Made by a program: the position numbers and the translations under genes. Source: Labilithrix sp. (GTDB taxonomy: Bacteria; Myxococcota_A; Polyangia; Polyangiales; Polyangiaceae). From it: 64,000 nucleotides of DNA. Positions 51,564-62,803 of the stretch are shown here, piece after piece. Position 1 is the first letter of the stretch. The number at the start of each line of letters is the position of its first letter. The DNA lies in the NCBI GenBank assembly GCA_019637225.1, contig JAHBWC010000009.1, positions 62,001-126,000 of the forward strand, given 5' to 3'. The notes under the pieces were generated by a model that saw nothing but the letters and a program-made list of their open reading frames with translations, was not told where the DNA came from and did no database searches.

Positions 51564-51688
51564 CGGGCCGGCCGGCGACGAAGGCCGCTTGACGGTCGCG
51601 GTGGGGTGTTGTCCCCTACGGGGAACGTGATCCGAGGGAGCGTGCGACCGAGGAATCTTCAAGCGCGACGCGTGGGGCGAACCACGTC

Positions 51689-53419
51689 ATGACGTGCTCG
51701 ACGTGCGGCCGGGACAACCCCGCTCACCTGACGTTCTGCCAGGAGTGTGGACAGCGGCTGGGGCCCCGCATCGCGCCGCCGACGCCGCCCATCGGCCTCG
51801 GCGCGCAGGACACCTATGGCGCCGCGCCGGCCGCGCATGCGGCGCCGCCGCGGGTCGCGACCTCGCTCGGGATGATGAGCGATCACACGCCCGCGGCGCC
51901 CCACGTCGTGGCGGGCGCGATGTCCGCGGATCGACGCTGCAAGATCTGCGATACCGCGAACGGCCCGAACCTCCGCTACTGCACGTCGTGCGGGAGCACG
52001 CTCGATCCCGTCCCGGCGCCCGCGGTGGAAGCCGCTCCGCCCGCCATGCGGATCCCCTCGCCGGCGAACGCCATCGCGCCGATGGGCGTCATCAGCTTCG
52101 CCGGCGGCGCGCCTCCGGAGGCGACGCGCACGTGCGCTCGATGCAAGGGCACCGCCGATGCTTCGGCGCAGTTCTGTAAGTTCTGCGGGAACGCGCTCGG
52201 CGAGCCCGCCGCCGCCAGCCCGCCGGTCGCCGTCCCCGAGCGGCTCGATTTCCCGCGCGCGAACGGCTCGGCCGATCCCGCCGCCGCGGCGCCCGCGAAC
52301 GCGCAGCCCGCGAACGTGCGTGGACCGACCTCGCCGATCGCACAGGTCGCGCCGCAGGTGCTCGCGGCGATGCGCCCGGTCCAGGTGCAGCCTGCGCCTG
52401 CGCCGTCCGCCTCGCCGATCGGTCCGGCGGCCCCCGCCCCCGTTCCCGTCGAGCGCGCCTCCGCCTACGGCGCAGCCCCCGTTCCCGTCGAGCGATCCTC
52501 CGCGTACGGCGCGGCCCCCGTTCCCGTCGAGCGCGCCTCCGCCTACGGCGCGCCCCCGCAGGCGAGCGGCGCCGCCGCGCTCGCCGCGATTCAGCCGCAG
52601 CGCGCCCCGCCCCGCCCCGTCTCGGCCCCGCCGCCCGCGCCCGCGCCCGCCGCGCGTCCGGCCGCGACCCCGCAGCGCGGGCGCCTCGTCGTCATCGCGA
52701 AGAGCGGCGCCGACGGCCCGAGCTACCCCTTCGGCGACCTCATCGACATCGGACGCCTCGAGGGCAGCGTCATCGTGGGCGAGGACCCTTACCTCTCGCC
52801 GCGCCACGTCCGCATCGTCTGGAGCGACGGCAAGCTCCTCCTCCGCGATCTCGGCAGCACGAACGGCGTCTACCTTCGGCTCGCCCCGTCGCGCGACACG
52901 AGCCCCCGCCGCGGCTCGGACAGCCCGGAGGTCGCGGTCCCGCTCGTCGACCAGGATCTCATCCTGGTCGGGCAGCAGGTGCTGCGCTTCGATATCCTCA
53001 AGGAGGCCGAGGGCGGGTTCGGTCCGGCTCAAGAGCACGGAACGCTCTTGTTTGGCTCTCCCGCCGCTCCAAGGTACGCTCGGCTCTGTCAGCGCACAGT
53101 CGAAGGGATCGCGCGCGACGTCTATTACGTCCGGAAAGTGGAGACCGTGCTCGGTCGTGAGTCGGGAGATGTGGTGTTCACAGAGGACCCGTTCCTGTCG
53201 CGCCGTCACGCCGCGATTCGTCTCCTGTCGCGAGACGGCTCGCCGTCCGGAGCCTCGCGGCCTCCTCCCCCGGCCGAGGCCCGCTTCGCGCTCGTCGACC
53301 TCGGTTCTTCGAACGGGACGTTCCTTCGTATCCGGAGCGACATCGAGCTCGCTCCGGGCGATCACTTCCGCGTGGGACAGCAGCTCTTCCGCGTGGACTT
53401 CGACGGAGTCCATGGTTAG
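51689..53419 (+). CDS. Zinc-ribbon protein with two FHA domains
   Basis: A 576-residue cytoplasmic adaptor. Three CxxC-type zinc ribbons lie near residues 3-21, 84-102 and 148-165 (CSTCGRDN, CKICDTANG, CARCKGTAD). A Pro/Ala-rich linker contains three 13-residue repeats (APVPVERASAYGA). Two FHA phosphothreonine-binding domains follow: the first at about 335-435 with IGRLEGSVIVGEDPYLSPRH and LRDLGSTNGVY, the second at about 475-570 with LGRESGDVVFTEDPFLSRRH and LVDLGSSNGTF. It precedes a PP2C phosphatase gene by 18 bases and probably docks phosphorylated partners of the local kinases. Confidence 0.88.
   Translation: MTCSTCGRDNPAHLTFCQECGQRLGPRIAPPTPPIGLGAQDTYGAAPAAHAAPPRVATSLGMMSDHTPAAPHVVAGAMSADRRCKICDTANGPNLRYCTSCGSTLDPVPAPAVEAAPPAMRIPSPANAIAPMGVISFAGGAPPEATRTCARCKGTADASAQFCKFCGNALGEPAAASPPVAVPERLDFPRANGSADPAAAAPANAQPANVRGPTSPIAQVAPQVLAAMRPVQVQPAPAPSASPIGPAAPAPVPVERASAYGAAPVPVERSSAYGAAPVPVERASAYGAPPQASGAAALAAIQPQRAPPRPVSAPPPAPAPAARPAATPQRGRLVVIAKSGADGPSYPFGDLIDIGRLEGSVIVGEDPYLSPRHVRIVWSDGKLLLRDLGSTNGVYLRLAPSRDTSPRRGSDSPEVAVPLVDQDLILVGQQVLRFDILKEAEGGFGPAQEHGTLLFGSPAAPRYARLCQRTVEGIARDVYYVRKVETVLGRESGDVVFTEDPFLSRRHAAIRLLSRDGSPSGASRPPPPAEARFALVDLGSSNGTFLRIRSDIELAPGDHFRVGQQLFRVDFDGVHG
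52436..52552. repeat. Three tandem 39-base units inside the FHA gene
   Basis: Copies at 52436-52474, 52475-52513 and 52514-52552 encode APVPVERASAYGA, APVPVERSSAYGA and APVPVERASAYGA in the linker. They differ at a few bases, so they are not recent copies, and they keep the reading frame. Confidence 0.8.
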
Positions 53420-53437
53420 CCGCATGAGGGTTTTCGC

Positions 53438-54655
53438 GTGACGCAACCCGAGACCCCCGCGCCCGCGCCCGCTGCCGGCGGGAGCACGAGCGAGAGCTCG
53501 AACGCCCGCGAGGACGCACCCGCGACCGAGGTCCGGGTGCAGCTCTTCGCCCGAACCGACGTCGGCCAGGTGCGCGAGCACAACGAGGACAACTTCCTCG
53601 TCGCCGACCTCTCGCGCCGCTCGCGCGGCCTCCTCGAGGCCAACCGCGCGACGGTCATCGGCGATCAGGGCGCCGTCTTCGCCGTCTGCGACGGCATGGG
53701 CGGCGCGGCGGCCGGAGAGATCGCGAGCCAGCTCGCGGTCGACATCATCTACGAGCGCCTCGTCGACGGCCTCGGCGATCGGCCGGTCAAGCGCGACGAC
53801 CTCGCGCGCCGCCTCGTCCGCGCCGTCGAGTCCGCGGGCCTCCGCATCTTCCACGAGGCCAAGGCCGACCGCTCGCGACGCGGCATGGGGACCACCGTCA
53901 CGGCGGCCGCGCTCGTGGACGAGGTCCTCTTCTTCGCGCAGGTCGGCGACTCGCGCGGCTACATCCTCCGCGGCGACACGCTCGTGCAGCTCACGCGCGA
54001 CCAGTCGCTCGTGAACCAGCTCATCGAGGCCGGCCAGCTCACCGAAGAAGAAGCCGAGACCTTCGAGCACAACAACATCATCCTCCAGGCGCTCGGGACG
54101 TCGGACACCGTCCAGGTCGATCTGACCTACGCGGAGGTCCGCCAGGGAGACATCCTGCTCCTCTGCTCGGACGGCCTCTCGGGCATGGTCCGCTTCGAGG
54201 ACATCCGCGAGACGCTCCGCTCCGGCGCCGAGCCGCTCGACATCTGCAAGGCCCTCACCGAGCGCGCGAACCAGGCCGGCGGCCACGACAACATCACGGT
54301 CATCATCGTCCAGTTCGACGGCGCCTCGCTGAAGCCGGTCGACACCGAGGCCGAGCCGCTCAAGTACCGGAAGTACGTCCTCGCCGACGAGTCGCTCGAA
54401 GAGAAGACGGCGCCGATGCCGGCGATGAGCGACGCGCTCGCCACCGCCGACACGCGCTCCGACGGCCCGGCGCGGGCGCCGTCGACCGCAGCCGCCGGCT
54501 GGCAAGAGCAAGGCGCGCACGGCGACGATCACGACTACGACCGCGTCGACATCCCCGGCACGCACGTGCCGATGTGGATGGTGATCGGCATCGTCGCGGG
54601 GGTCGTCGTGCTGCTCGCCGGGACGGCGTTCCTCCTCCTCAGCCGCAGCGGCTGA
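53438..54655 (+). CDS. PP2C-type Ser/Thr protein phosphatase with C-terminal membrane helix
   Basis: A 405-residue phosphatase. The catalytic domain (about 35-275) shows TDVGQVREHNEDNFL, VCDGMGGAAAGE, GMGTTVTAA, VGDSRGYILRGD, LTRDQSL, LLLCSDGLSG and GGHDNITVIIV, carrying the acidic metal ligands of PPM phosphatases. It ends in a linker and one membrane helix (WMVIGIVAGVVVLLAGTAFLLL). It is the natural antagonist of the Ser/Thr kinases in this window and is co-transcribed with the FHA adaptor gene. Confidence 0.92.
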   Translation: MTQPETPAPAPAAGGSTSESSNAREDAPATEVRVQLFARTDVGQVREHNEDNFLVADLSRRSRGLLEANRATVIGDQGAVFAVCDGMGGAAAGEIASQLAVDIIYERLVDGLGDRPVKRDDLARRLVRAVESAGLRIFHEAKADRSRRGMGTTVTAAALVDEVLFFAQVGDSRGYILRGDTLVQLTRDQSLVNQLIEAGQLTEEEAETFEHNNIILQALGTSDTVQVDLTYAEVRQGDILLLCSDGLSGMVRFEDIRETLRSGAEPLDICKALTERANQAGGHDNITVIIVQFDGASLKPVDTEAEPLKYRKYVLADESLEEKTAPMPAMSDALATADTRSDGPARAPSTAAAGWQEQGAHGDDHDYDRVDIPGTHVPMWMVIGIVAGVVVLLAGTAFLLLSRSG

Positions 54656-54679
54656 CGCGCCTCCGCCGTCGCGGCCCGA

Positions 54680-55513
54680 TCAGCGCGCGAGGAGCCCGGC
54701 GGCGATCGGGTTGTCGTGGTCGAGCGCGAGCGCCTCGCGCGCGGCGTCGCGCGCGCCCGCGGCGTCGGTGCGCGCGAGGCGCGCCACGCCGATCCACGAC
54801 CAGGCCGCGGCGGCGCGCGTACGGTCGGCGTCGTCGGTCAACGGCGCGAGGATCTCCTCGGCCTCCGCGAAGGCGTCACGCCGGAGGAGCTGCCGCGCGA
54901 CGAGCATGAGGAGCTCCGGCGCGTCGCCGAACCGGACCCGGGCTCGGCCGATGACGTCGTCCGCCTCGGCCTCGCGATCGAGGCGGAAGAGGCACTCGGA
55001 GAGGCCGAGGTACCCCGACATCGCGTCCGGCTCGACCTGCGTGAGCCGGAGGTACTGCTCGCGCGACTGCTCGAACGCGCCGCGCTGGAAGAGCCGCCGC
55101 GCGAGGTTCGAGCGCGCCGGCACGAAGCCGGGATCGACCTTCAGCGCCTGACGGTAATGGCCCTCGGCCTCCTTGCCGATGTCACGCCGGTCGGCGAGGA
55201 GGCCGAGCGCGTGGTGCGGCGCGGGGAGGTCGGGGTTCAGATCGCGGGCCTTGATGAAGTGCTTACGTGCGCGCTGGAGGTTGCCCCGCCGGAGCTCCAC
55301 GTACCCGAGGTTCACCCAAGCCTCGGTGAAGCGCGGGCTGTACTCGAGCGCGACGGACAACCGCGCCTCGGCGGTCGAGAGATCGCCTGCGGCGAGCGCG
55401 GCTGCGCCGTTCTGGTTCAGCTCGAGCGCCTTCGGCGGGAGCGGCGGGACCGTCGCACACGCCAGCGCGCCGCCGCACGACAGGGCGACGACGGCGAGGA
55501 GGAGCGGACGCAT
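54680..55513 (-). CDS. TPR-repeat lipoprotein
   Basis: A 277-residue lipoprotein (lipobox GGALAC) with at least five TPR units (ALELNQNGAAALAAGDLSTAEARLSVALEYSP, AWVNLGYVELRRGNLQRARKHF, HHALGLLADRRDIGKEAEGHYRQALKVDP, ARSNLARRLFQRGAFEQSREQYL, GYLGLSECLFRLDREAEADDV). Repeats are regular and the chain ends shortly after the last one. Similar scaffolds in the outer membrane assist secretion, motility or assembly; the partner cannot be named. It converges on the PP2C gene with 24 bases between. Confidence 0.78.
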   Translation of the reverse strand: MRPLLLAVVALSCGGALACATVPPLPPKALELNQNGAAALAAGDLSTAEARLSVALEYSPRFTEAWVNLGYVELRRGNLQRARKHFIKARDLNPDLPAPHHALGLLADRRDIGKEAEGHYRQALKVDPGFVPARSNLARRLFQRGAFEQSREQYLRLTQVEPDAMSGYLGLSECLFRLDREAEADDVIGRARVRFGDAPELLMLVARQLLRRDAFAEAEEILAPLTDDADRTRAAAAWSWIGVARLARTDAAGARDAAREALALDHDNPIAAGLLAR

Positions 55514-55688
55514 GGTGGCGCTCTCGGCCGGGCGCGCCCGCGGTTGCGCGGAATCGTCGAGGCGTGGGTTCGAAAGGCCGGCGGGCGGCGCGTCCGCCGA
55601 GCGGACCTCAGCTCAAGTACGGGGATCTGCTCGCCTAGCGACGCTTCTCGCGGCTGCCGCCGGGGTGCGCTATGACTGAGCCAGGTCC

Positions 55689-55949
55689 ATGAGCGAGCTG
55701 CCCAAGGGATTCGTCAGCGCGAGCCACGCCGTCCTCTTCGCGGACGGCGACGAACGCTGCAGCGTGTGCGCCGAACGGCTCGAGGCCGACGACGACGACG
55801 ACCGCACCGAGGTCCGCGGGCGCGGGCTCCTCGTGTGGGCCCGCGGGGAAGAGCGCCGCTACGAAGAGCCGCACCTCTGTCCGAGCTGCGCGTCGGCCAT
55901 CGGCGTGAGCGCCCTCCAGCGCTGGGAAATCGAAGAAGACGAGGGCTGA
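55689..55949 (+). CDS. Small zinc-ribbon-like protein
   Basis: An 86-residue soluble protein with two CxxC pairs (RCSVCAERL and LCPSCASAI) about 40 residues apart, separated by an acidic loop (EADDDDDRTEV). This is a typical zinc-ribbon layout. It has no recognisable family. It is followed by the convergent repeat-protein gene. Confidence 0.6.
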   Translation: MSELPKGFVSASHAVLFADGDERCSVCAERLEADDDDDRTEVRGRGLLVWARGEERRYEEPHLCPSCASAIGVSALQRWEIEEDEG

Positions 55950-55978
55950 GCCGGCCGCCTACCCGCGTCGCCGGTCGG

Positions 55979-56815
55979 TCACTGCAGGAAGTCCTCGTCG
56001 TCGTCGAACGGCGACGGCGGACGCCGCTCGAGGTGCTCGAGGCAGAGGGCCCGGAGCGCCGGCGCCACCGTCGTCGACGTGGCGACGAGGCGAAGCTCCT
56101 GGCGAACGAGCAACCCGACGAGCGGCGCGGTCACGTCGAGCGGCGTGTCCGGGTTCAGCACGAGCGCGATCCGGATGCGCGGCCGGTGGGTCCACCGCGG
56201 CGTACGGGCAATCTGCGTGAGGACGTCGGGGCGGCACGGACGCCGCGCCGCGAGCGAGAGCACGTCGTCCTCGGTGACCTTCGGGTTCGTGAGGAGCTGG
56301 CGGATCACGTCGGGGTGCGGATCGCGGAGCAGGCGCTCGGTCATCTCGCGATCGGGTCGGCGCGCGAGCGACTTGCGCTCGCCGAGCGTGAGCGGCCGAC
56401 CGCGCCCGTAGTCGGGCACGCGGTCCTCGTCCGGCTCGGGCACCGCGCGCGTCCCGCCTTCGGAGGGACCACGCCTGCCGGCGCCCAGGGTCACGGGCCG
56501 CCGGACCAGGCGCTCGAGCGCGAGGTGCGGCACGCCGGCGGCCTCCTCGCGCAGCTGCTGGACGACGGCGGCGAGCGCCGGGTCCTGGAGCGCGTCGACG
56601 AGCGCGACGAGCGCCTCGCGCGCCGCGGGCTCGGCCTGCTCGGCGCGGGCGCAGAGGACGTCGAGCGCGCGCGCGAGCGAGGCGACGTCGGCGCTCAGCA
56701 GCACCGACTTCAGGTAGCTGATGCGGAGCTCGGCCTCCGCGATCGACCGCGTGGCGCGAACGAGCGCTTCGGCGCGGTCGGCGGGAGAGCCGGCGCTCAG
56801 AAGCCCGCTTCCCAC
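55979..56815 (-). CDS. LRV/HEAT-like helical repeat protein
   Basis: A 278-residue cytoplasmic protein. The N-terminal part is helical (ALVRATRSIAEAELRISYLKSVLLSADVASLARALDVL). The C-terminal part has short repeats resembling leucine-rich-repeat-variant units (LARRPDREMTERLLRDPHPDVIRQLLTNPKVTEDDVLSLAARRP, then RIRIALVLNPDTPLDV). It overlaps the end of the kinase gene on the same strand by 19 bases and so shares its transcript. It may be a regulator or target of that kinase. No known function. Confidence 0.6.
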   Translation of the reverse strand: MGSGLLSAGSPADRAEALVRATRSIAEAELRISYLKSVLLSADVASLARALDVLCARAEQAEPAAREALVALVDALQDPALAAVVQQLREEAAGVPHLALERLVRRPVTLGAGRRGPSEGGTRAVPEPDEDRVPDYGRGRPLTLGERKSLARRPDREMTERLLRDPHPDVIRQLLTNPKVTEDDVLSLAARRPCRPDVLTQIARTPRWTHRPRIRIALVLNPDTPLDVTAPLVGLLVRQELRLVATSTTVAPALRALCLEHLERRPPSPFDDDEDFLQ

Positions 56816-58326
56816 TTCGACTTCGTCGACGCGGACGGGGCCGCGGCCGACGACTTGGCGGGGACGGGAACGGGGTGAGGTCGCGCCGCGCTCGTCTTCG
56901 CGGGCGTGGCGGCACCGGCGGGCGCGCTCGACGTGGGCGGTGCGTTCGACGTGGGCGGTGCGTCGGCGTTCGCGGCAAGCTCCGCGCTCGCTGCAGGCTC
57001 CGCGCTCGCCGCGGGCGGCGCGTCGGGGATCGCCGCGGACGCCGACGGCGCCGACGCTCGCGACGGGCGCCGACGAAACTCCGGCGGCGCGGAAGCCCGG
57101 CGACGGGCTCGGATGGCGGCGCCGCCGCGATATCGCATCAGCGCGACGCCCCCGAGCGCGAGGCCGATGAGCGCGACCGCGCCGAGGCCGATCAAAGACC
57201 GACGGGCGGACCGCTCTTCGGGACGGTGACCGGCGGCTCGACGCCGGAGAACGTCGCGCCCGTCTGCGCGGCGTGCGCGGGCGGAGGCATGTGCGCCGGG
57301 CCCGGCGTCTGCATCATCGGGTTCGGCGTGATCATCGCCGCGGTCTGCGCACCCGGCATGGGCGTGTTCGGAACGGCCAGGCGGACCTCGTGCTGCGGCG
57401 TCGTCATGTTCGGCGCCTGCGCCATCATCGCGCAGCTGGGCCACCGAAGGCGCCGCGCTCGCGTCGGTCGAGCCGGATACGCCGAGCGCGAGTCGGAGGC
57501 TTGCAGCGAACTCCTTGGCCGTCGCGAACCGGTGCGCCGGATCGCGCGACGCGGCCTTCGCCCACCACGCGTCGAAGCCCGGCGGCACGGACGCGACCTG
57601 CGACGGCACCGGGATCGGGTGCACGATGATCTTCACGAGGAGATCGCCGAGCGCGCCGCTGTGGAACGGAAGGCTACCGGTGAGGCAGCGGTAGACGATG
57701 ACCGCGAGCGACCAGAGATCGCTCCGCGAGTCGACGGTCTTGATGCCCTGCGCCTGCTCCGGGCTCATGTAGTAGGGCGTCCCGAGCAGCGCGCCCGTCT
57801 TGGTGTTGCTGCCGTCGATCGTCTGCGAAGCCTGCTTGGCGACGCCGAAGTCGAGGATCTTCACGAGGTGCCGATCGTCGTCGTTGACGAGGAACACGTT
57901 GTCGGGCTTGAGATCGCGATGGACGATGCCCGCCTGATGCGCCTTCGTCAGCGCGCGGCAGACCTGCTCGATGACGGCGACGACCTGCGCGGGCGGCAGG
58001 CGCCCACCCGCCTTCGCGAGGGCCTTGCCGAGGTCCTCGCCGTCGAGGAGCTCCATCGCGATGTACGGCCGGCCCTCCCAGACGCCGTGATCCTTGATCT
58101 CGACGACGTGCGGGCTCCGGAGCGCCGCCGCGGCCTTGGCCTCGCGCTCGAACCGCGCGTGGGCCTCCGCGGCGTTGGCGTGCTCGCCCTCGATGAACTT
58201 GAGCGCGCACGCGATGTCGAGCCGCGTGTCGTGCGCTTGCCAGACCGAGCCCATGCCGCCACGACCGATGATCCGGCTGAGCCGGAACCGTTCCGCGACG
58301 ACTGTGTTCTCCTCGAGCGCCGTCAT
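56797..58326 (-). CDS. Ser/Thr protein kinase, reading frame disturbed by two compensating shifts
   Basis: The continuous frame encodes 509 residues. The kinase domain (about 14-275) is intact with IGRGGMGSVW, ALKFIEGEH, HRDLKPDN, DFGVAK and SPEQAQGI. A membrane helix (SLIGLGAVALIGLALGGVAL) and an Ala/Pro-rich tail follow. Between about 57192 and 57440 the continuous frame encodes an atypical His/Asp/Arg/Ala mixture, whereas a second frame on the same strand encodes a Met/Pro/Gln-rich linker (MMAQAPNMTTPQHEVRLAV, MQTPGPAHMPPPAH) with GC-rich third positions as in the other kinases. The natural product therefore probably uses the second frame there, with a base change at each edge. ATG 58326. 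Confidence 0.82.
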   Translation of the reverse strand: MTALEENTVVAERFRLSRIIGRGGMGSVWQAHDTRLDIACALKFIEGEHANAAEAHARFEREAKAAAALRSPHVVEIKDHGVWEGRPYIAMELLDGEDLGKALAKAGGRLPPAQVVAVIEQVCRALTKAHQAGIVHRDLKPDNVFLVNDDDRHLVKILDFGVAKQASQTIDGSNTKTGALLGTPYYMSPEQAQGIKTVDSRSDLWSLAVIVYRCLTGSLPFHSGALGDLLVKIIVHPIPVPSQVASVPPGFDAWWAKAASRDPAHRFATAKEFAASLRLALGVSGSTDASAAPSVAQLRDDGAGAEHDDAAARGPPGRSEHAHAGCADRGDDHAEPDDADAGPGAHASARARRADGRDVLRRRAAGHRPEERSARRSLIGLGAVALIGLALGGVALMRYRGGAAIRARRRASAPPEFRRRPSRASAPSASAAIPDAPPAASAEPAASAELAANADAPPTSNAPPTSSAPAGAATPAKTSAARPHPVPVPAKSSAAAPSASTKSKWEAGF

Positions 58327-58606
58327 CCGAGAGGCTCCGCCGGCGCCCCCGCGGGCCGGACCGGCGCGAGGGACAGCCGCTCTAGGGTAACAGCGCGTCC
58401 CGCCACGCGGAAGCGAGCGGCTCCACGCGGCGAGAGCCACGCCGGTCACGCCGCGTCCCGCCCGCCGGCGCGCGGCGCCCGCGCGCCACACAACGGGGCA
58501 CGGGCCGAGGGCATCCCAATGTGCGGTGAACGGCGTGCTGCGGCCCGAACGGCCTTCGCCCCTGCTTGCGCGCCGTCGTGGAGGACGCGAAACTAGGCGG
58601 ACTACC

Positions 58607-59026
58607 TTGGCAGACCTCACGGCGGAGCTCCTCCACGCGGTTCGGCGCACACCGGATCCTCTCGAATCTCGGCGGATTCCGTCCACGGCGACGGGCGGCT
58701 CCGATCCGCCGGGTCCCACCCCGACCCCCGGCGAAGGCGAGGACGTCGAGCTCGAGGACGCGCCGGTCAGCGCCGTCCCGCGGCGCTACAAGGTGATTTT
58801 TCACAACGACGACTACACGACGCAGGAGTTCGTGGTTTACGTGCTCGAGCGGTTCTTTCACAAGTCGGAGACCGAAGCCCGACACATCATGTTGACGGTG
58901 CATCACAAGGGAGCCGCAGTCGCCGGCGTCTACACGAAGGACGTCGCCGAGACCAAAGCTCAACAGGTCATGGACGCGGCCCGCGAGAACGGGATGCCGC
59001 TGCTGCTCACGACAGAGCCTGAGTAA
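58607..59026 (+). CDS. clpS: ClpS-type adaptor of the Clp protease
   Basis: A 139-residue ClpS with a longer disordered N-terminus (about 55 residues) than the E. coli protein. The core shows YKVIFHNDDYTTQEFVVYVLERFF, SETEARHIMLTVHHKGAAVAGVY and KDVAETKAQQVMDAA. The N-end-rule pocket residues Asn-Asp-Asp and the His of the VHHKG helix are conserved. ClpS delivers substrates to ClpA. The TTG at 58607 has AGGCGG seven bases upstream. The stop is 13 bases before clpA. Confidence 0.92.
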   Translation: MADLTAELLHAVRRTPDPLESRRIPSTATGGSDPPGPTPTPGEGEDVELEDAPVSAVPRRYKVIFHNDDYTTQEFVVYVLERFFHKSETEARHIMLTVHHKGAAVAGVYTKDVAETKAQQVMDAARENGMPLLLTTEPE

Positions 59027-59039
59027 GGTAGACGAAACG

Positions 59040-61585
<2,546 letters not shown>

Positions 61586-61589
<4 letters not shown>

Positions 61590-62263
61590 TCGCCCGCGCG
61601 CGCGCGCCTCTCTCCCCTGCCCTGCCTCGCGGCGCGAGGACGCGGCCTTGGGGCGCGCTCGCGCTCGCGACGGGCCTCGCGCTCGCGCTCGCCGCTTGCG
61701 GCGGCGGGCAGAAGAAGCTGAAGAGCATCGACGACGACGACGACAACTCGAAGGCGTTCGCCGAGCTCGAGAAGAACGATCGCGACGAGGGGAGCGGCGC
61801 GTCCGAGCCGAAGAGCGAGAGCGACAAGCCGAAAGGGCCCGTCTACCCGGCCCCCTTCACCGCCGAGCAGATCCGCGACGCGACCAAGAACGGCCGCACC
61901 TACCGCTACAAGGTCGAGGTCCCGAACAAGCCGGCCAAGGAGTACTCCATCACCTTCCGCAAGGTCGACGACGGCGGCGCGGAGATCTCCTCGGGCGGCG
62001 ACACCTCGAAGCGGCTCGGCTGGCTCGCGCTCCAGCAGAACGCCGAGTTCCCGAAGGACAAGGTCACGACGCACGACGAGAAGCTCAAGACGCCCGCCGG
62101 CAAGTTCGAGTGTGTCGTCTACGAGGTCAGCGGCGACGAGGGTGAGGTCTGGACGTACTACTTCGCCAAGAAGCTCCCCGGCGCCCCCGTCTTCTTCTAC
62201 GTCGAGCGCAACGGCAAGCGCCTCCGGACGACGACGCTGATCGAGCACATCGCGGGGCGCTAG
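61586..62263 (+). CDS. Lipoprotein of unknown function downstream of clpA
   Basis: A 225-residue lipoprotein (lipobox LALAAC) with an acidic linker (IDDDDDNSKAF) and a compact beta-rich domain: YRYKVEVPNKPAKEYSITFRKVDDGGAEI, TPAGKFECVVYEV and VWTYYFAKKLPGAPVFFYV. No family is recognised. The ATG overlaps the clpA stop (ATGA), so it is co-translated with the cytoplasmic protease gene, although it acts in the periplasm. Confidence 0.7.
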
Positions 62264-62277
62264 GCGCTTCGCGACGC

Positions 62278-62290
62278 GACGAAATTCGTC
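62278..62290. promoter_or_regulatory. Dyad GACGAA-A-TTCGTC
   Basis: A perfect six-base inverted repeat with one central base, in a lower-GC gap between the clp operon and the next gene. Its position about 45 bases before ATG 62336 suits an operator; the regulator is unknown. Confidence 0.35.
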
Positions 62291-62335
62291 CAGCGACGGC
62301 TAAAGACTTCCGCGGAGCGGCCGTTCCTCTTTCCG

Positions 62336-62722
62336 ATGACCGCCAGCATCTCGATCCTCCCCCGCGCCAACGCCGCCGCCCGCCCCCACGCGTCGAGCGC
62401 GTTCGAGCGGCTGGCTCGCCTCGAAGCGATGCTCGAGCGCTCGATCGCGGCGTGCCAGGCGGGCTCGGAGCGCGAAATCGAAGGGACCTTGATGCAGGGC
62501 GTCGCGATGGTCGCCCACCTCTTCGGCGCCGCGGATCCGGCGATGACGCCCGACATCCGGCGCCGGATGGCCGAGGCCTACGACGCGTGCCTCCGCGGGC
62601 TCTCGGACGCGTGCGCAGGCGACATCGAGAGGTTGCCGCTGGCGCTCGGCTCCGTTCGCGCCGTCCGGATTGCGCTCGAGCCCTGCAGGCCTGGCCCCTC
62701 GACGATGCCGCGCGCGGCGTGA
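62336..62722 (+). CDS. Small helical protein of unknown function
   Basis: A 128-residue soluble protein with three to four amphipathic helices (FERLARLEAMLERSIAACQAGSEREIEGTLMQGVAMVAHLFG, RRMAEAYDACLRGLSDACAG). No domain is recognised. ATG 62336 follows a lower-GC stretch with a dyad. The composition is normal for the genome, and the coding frame shows high third-position GC. Confidence 0.55.
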   Translation: MTASISILPRANAAARPHASSAFERLARLEAMLERSIAACQAGSEREIEGTLMQGVAMVAHLFGAADPAMTPDIRRRMAEAYDACLRGLSDACAGDIERLPLALGSVRAVRIALEPCRPGPSTMPRAA

Positions 62723-62803
62723 CCGACACCGATGTGAGTGAGGCTCGCACCCTCTGGTGACGCGGGCCTCCGCGACGGCGCGCGGGCCCCGTATCCTCCG
62801 TCC

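Noticed and set aside
57192..57428. A separate small gene on the minus strand encoding a Met/Pro/Gln-rich peptide.
   Set aside because: It lies inside the kinase gene in the same direction and fits as the kinase linker; it is treated as a frame-shifted part of that gene.
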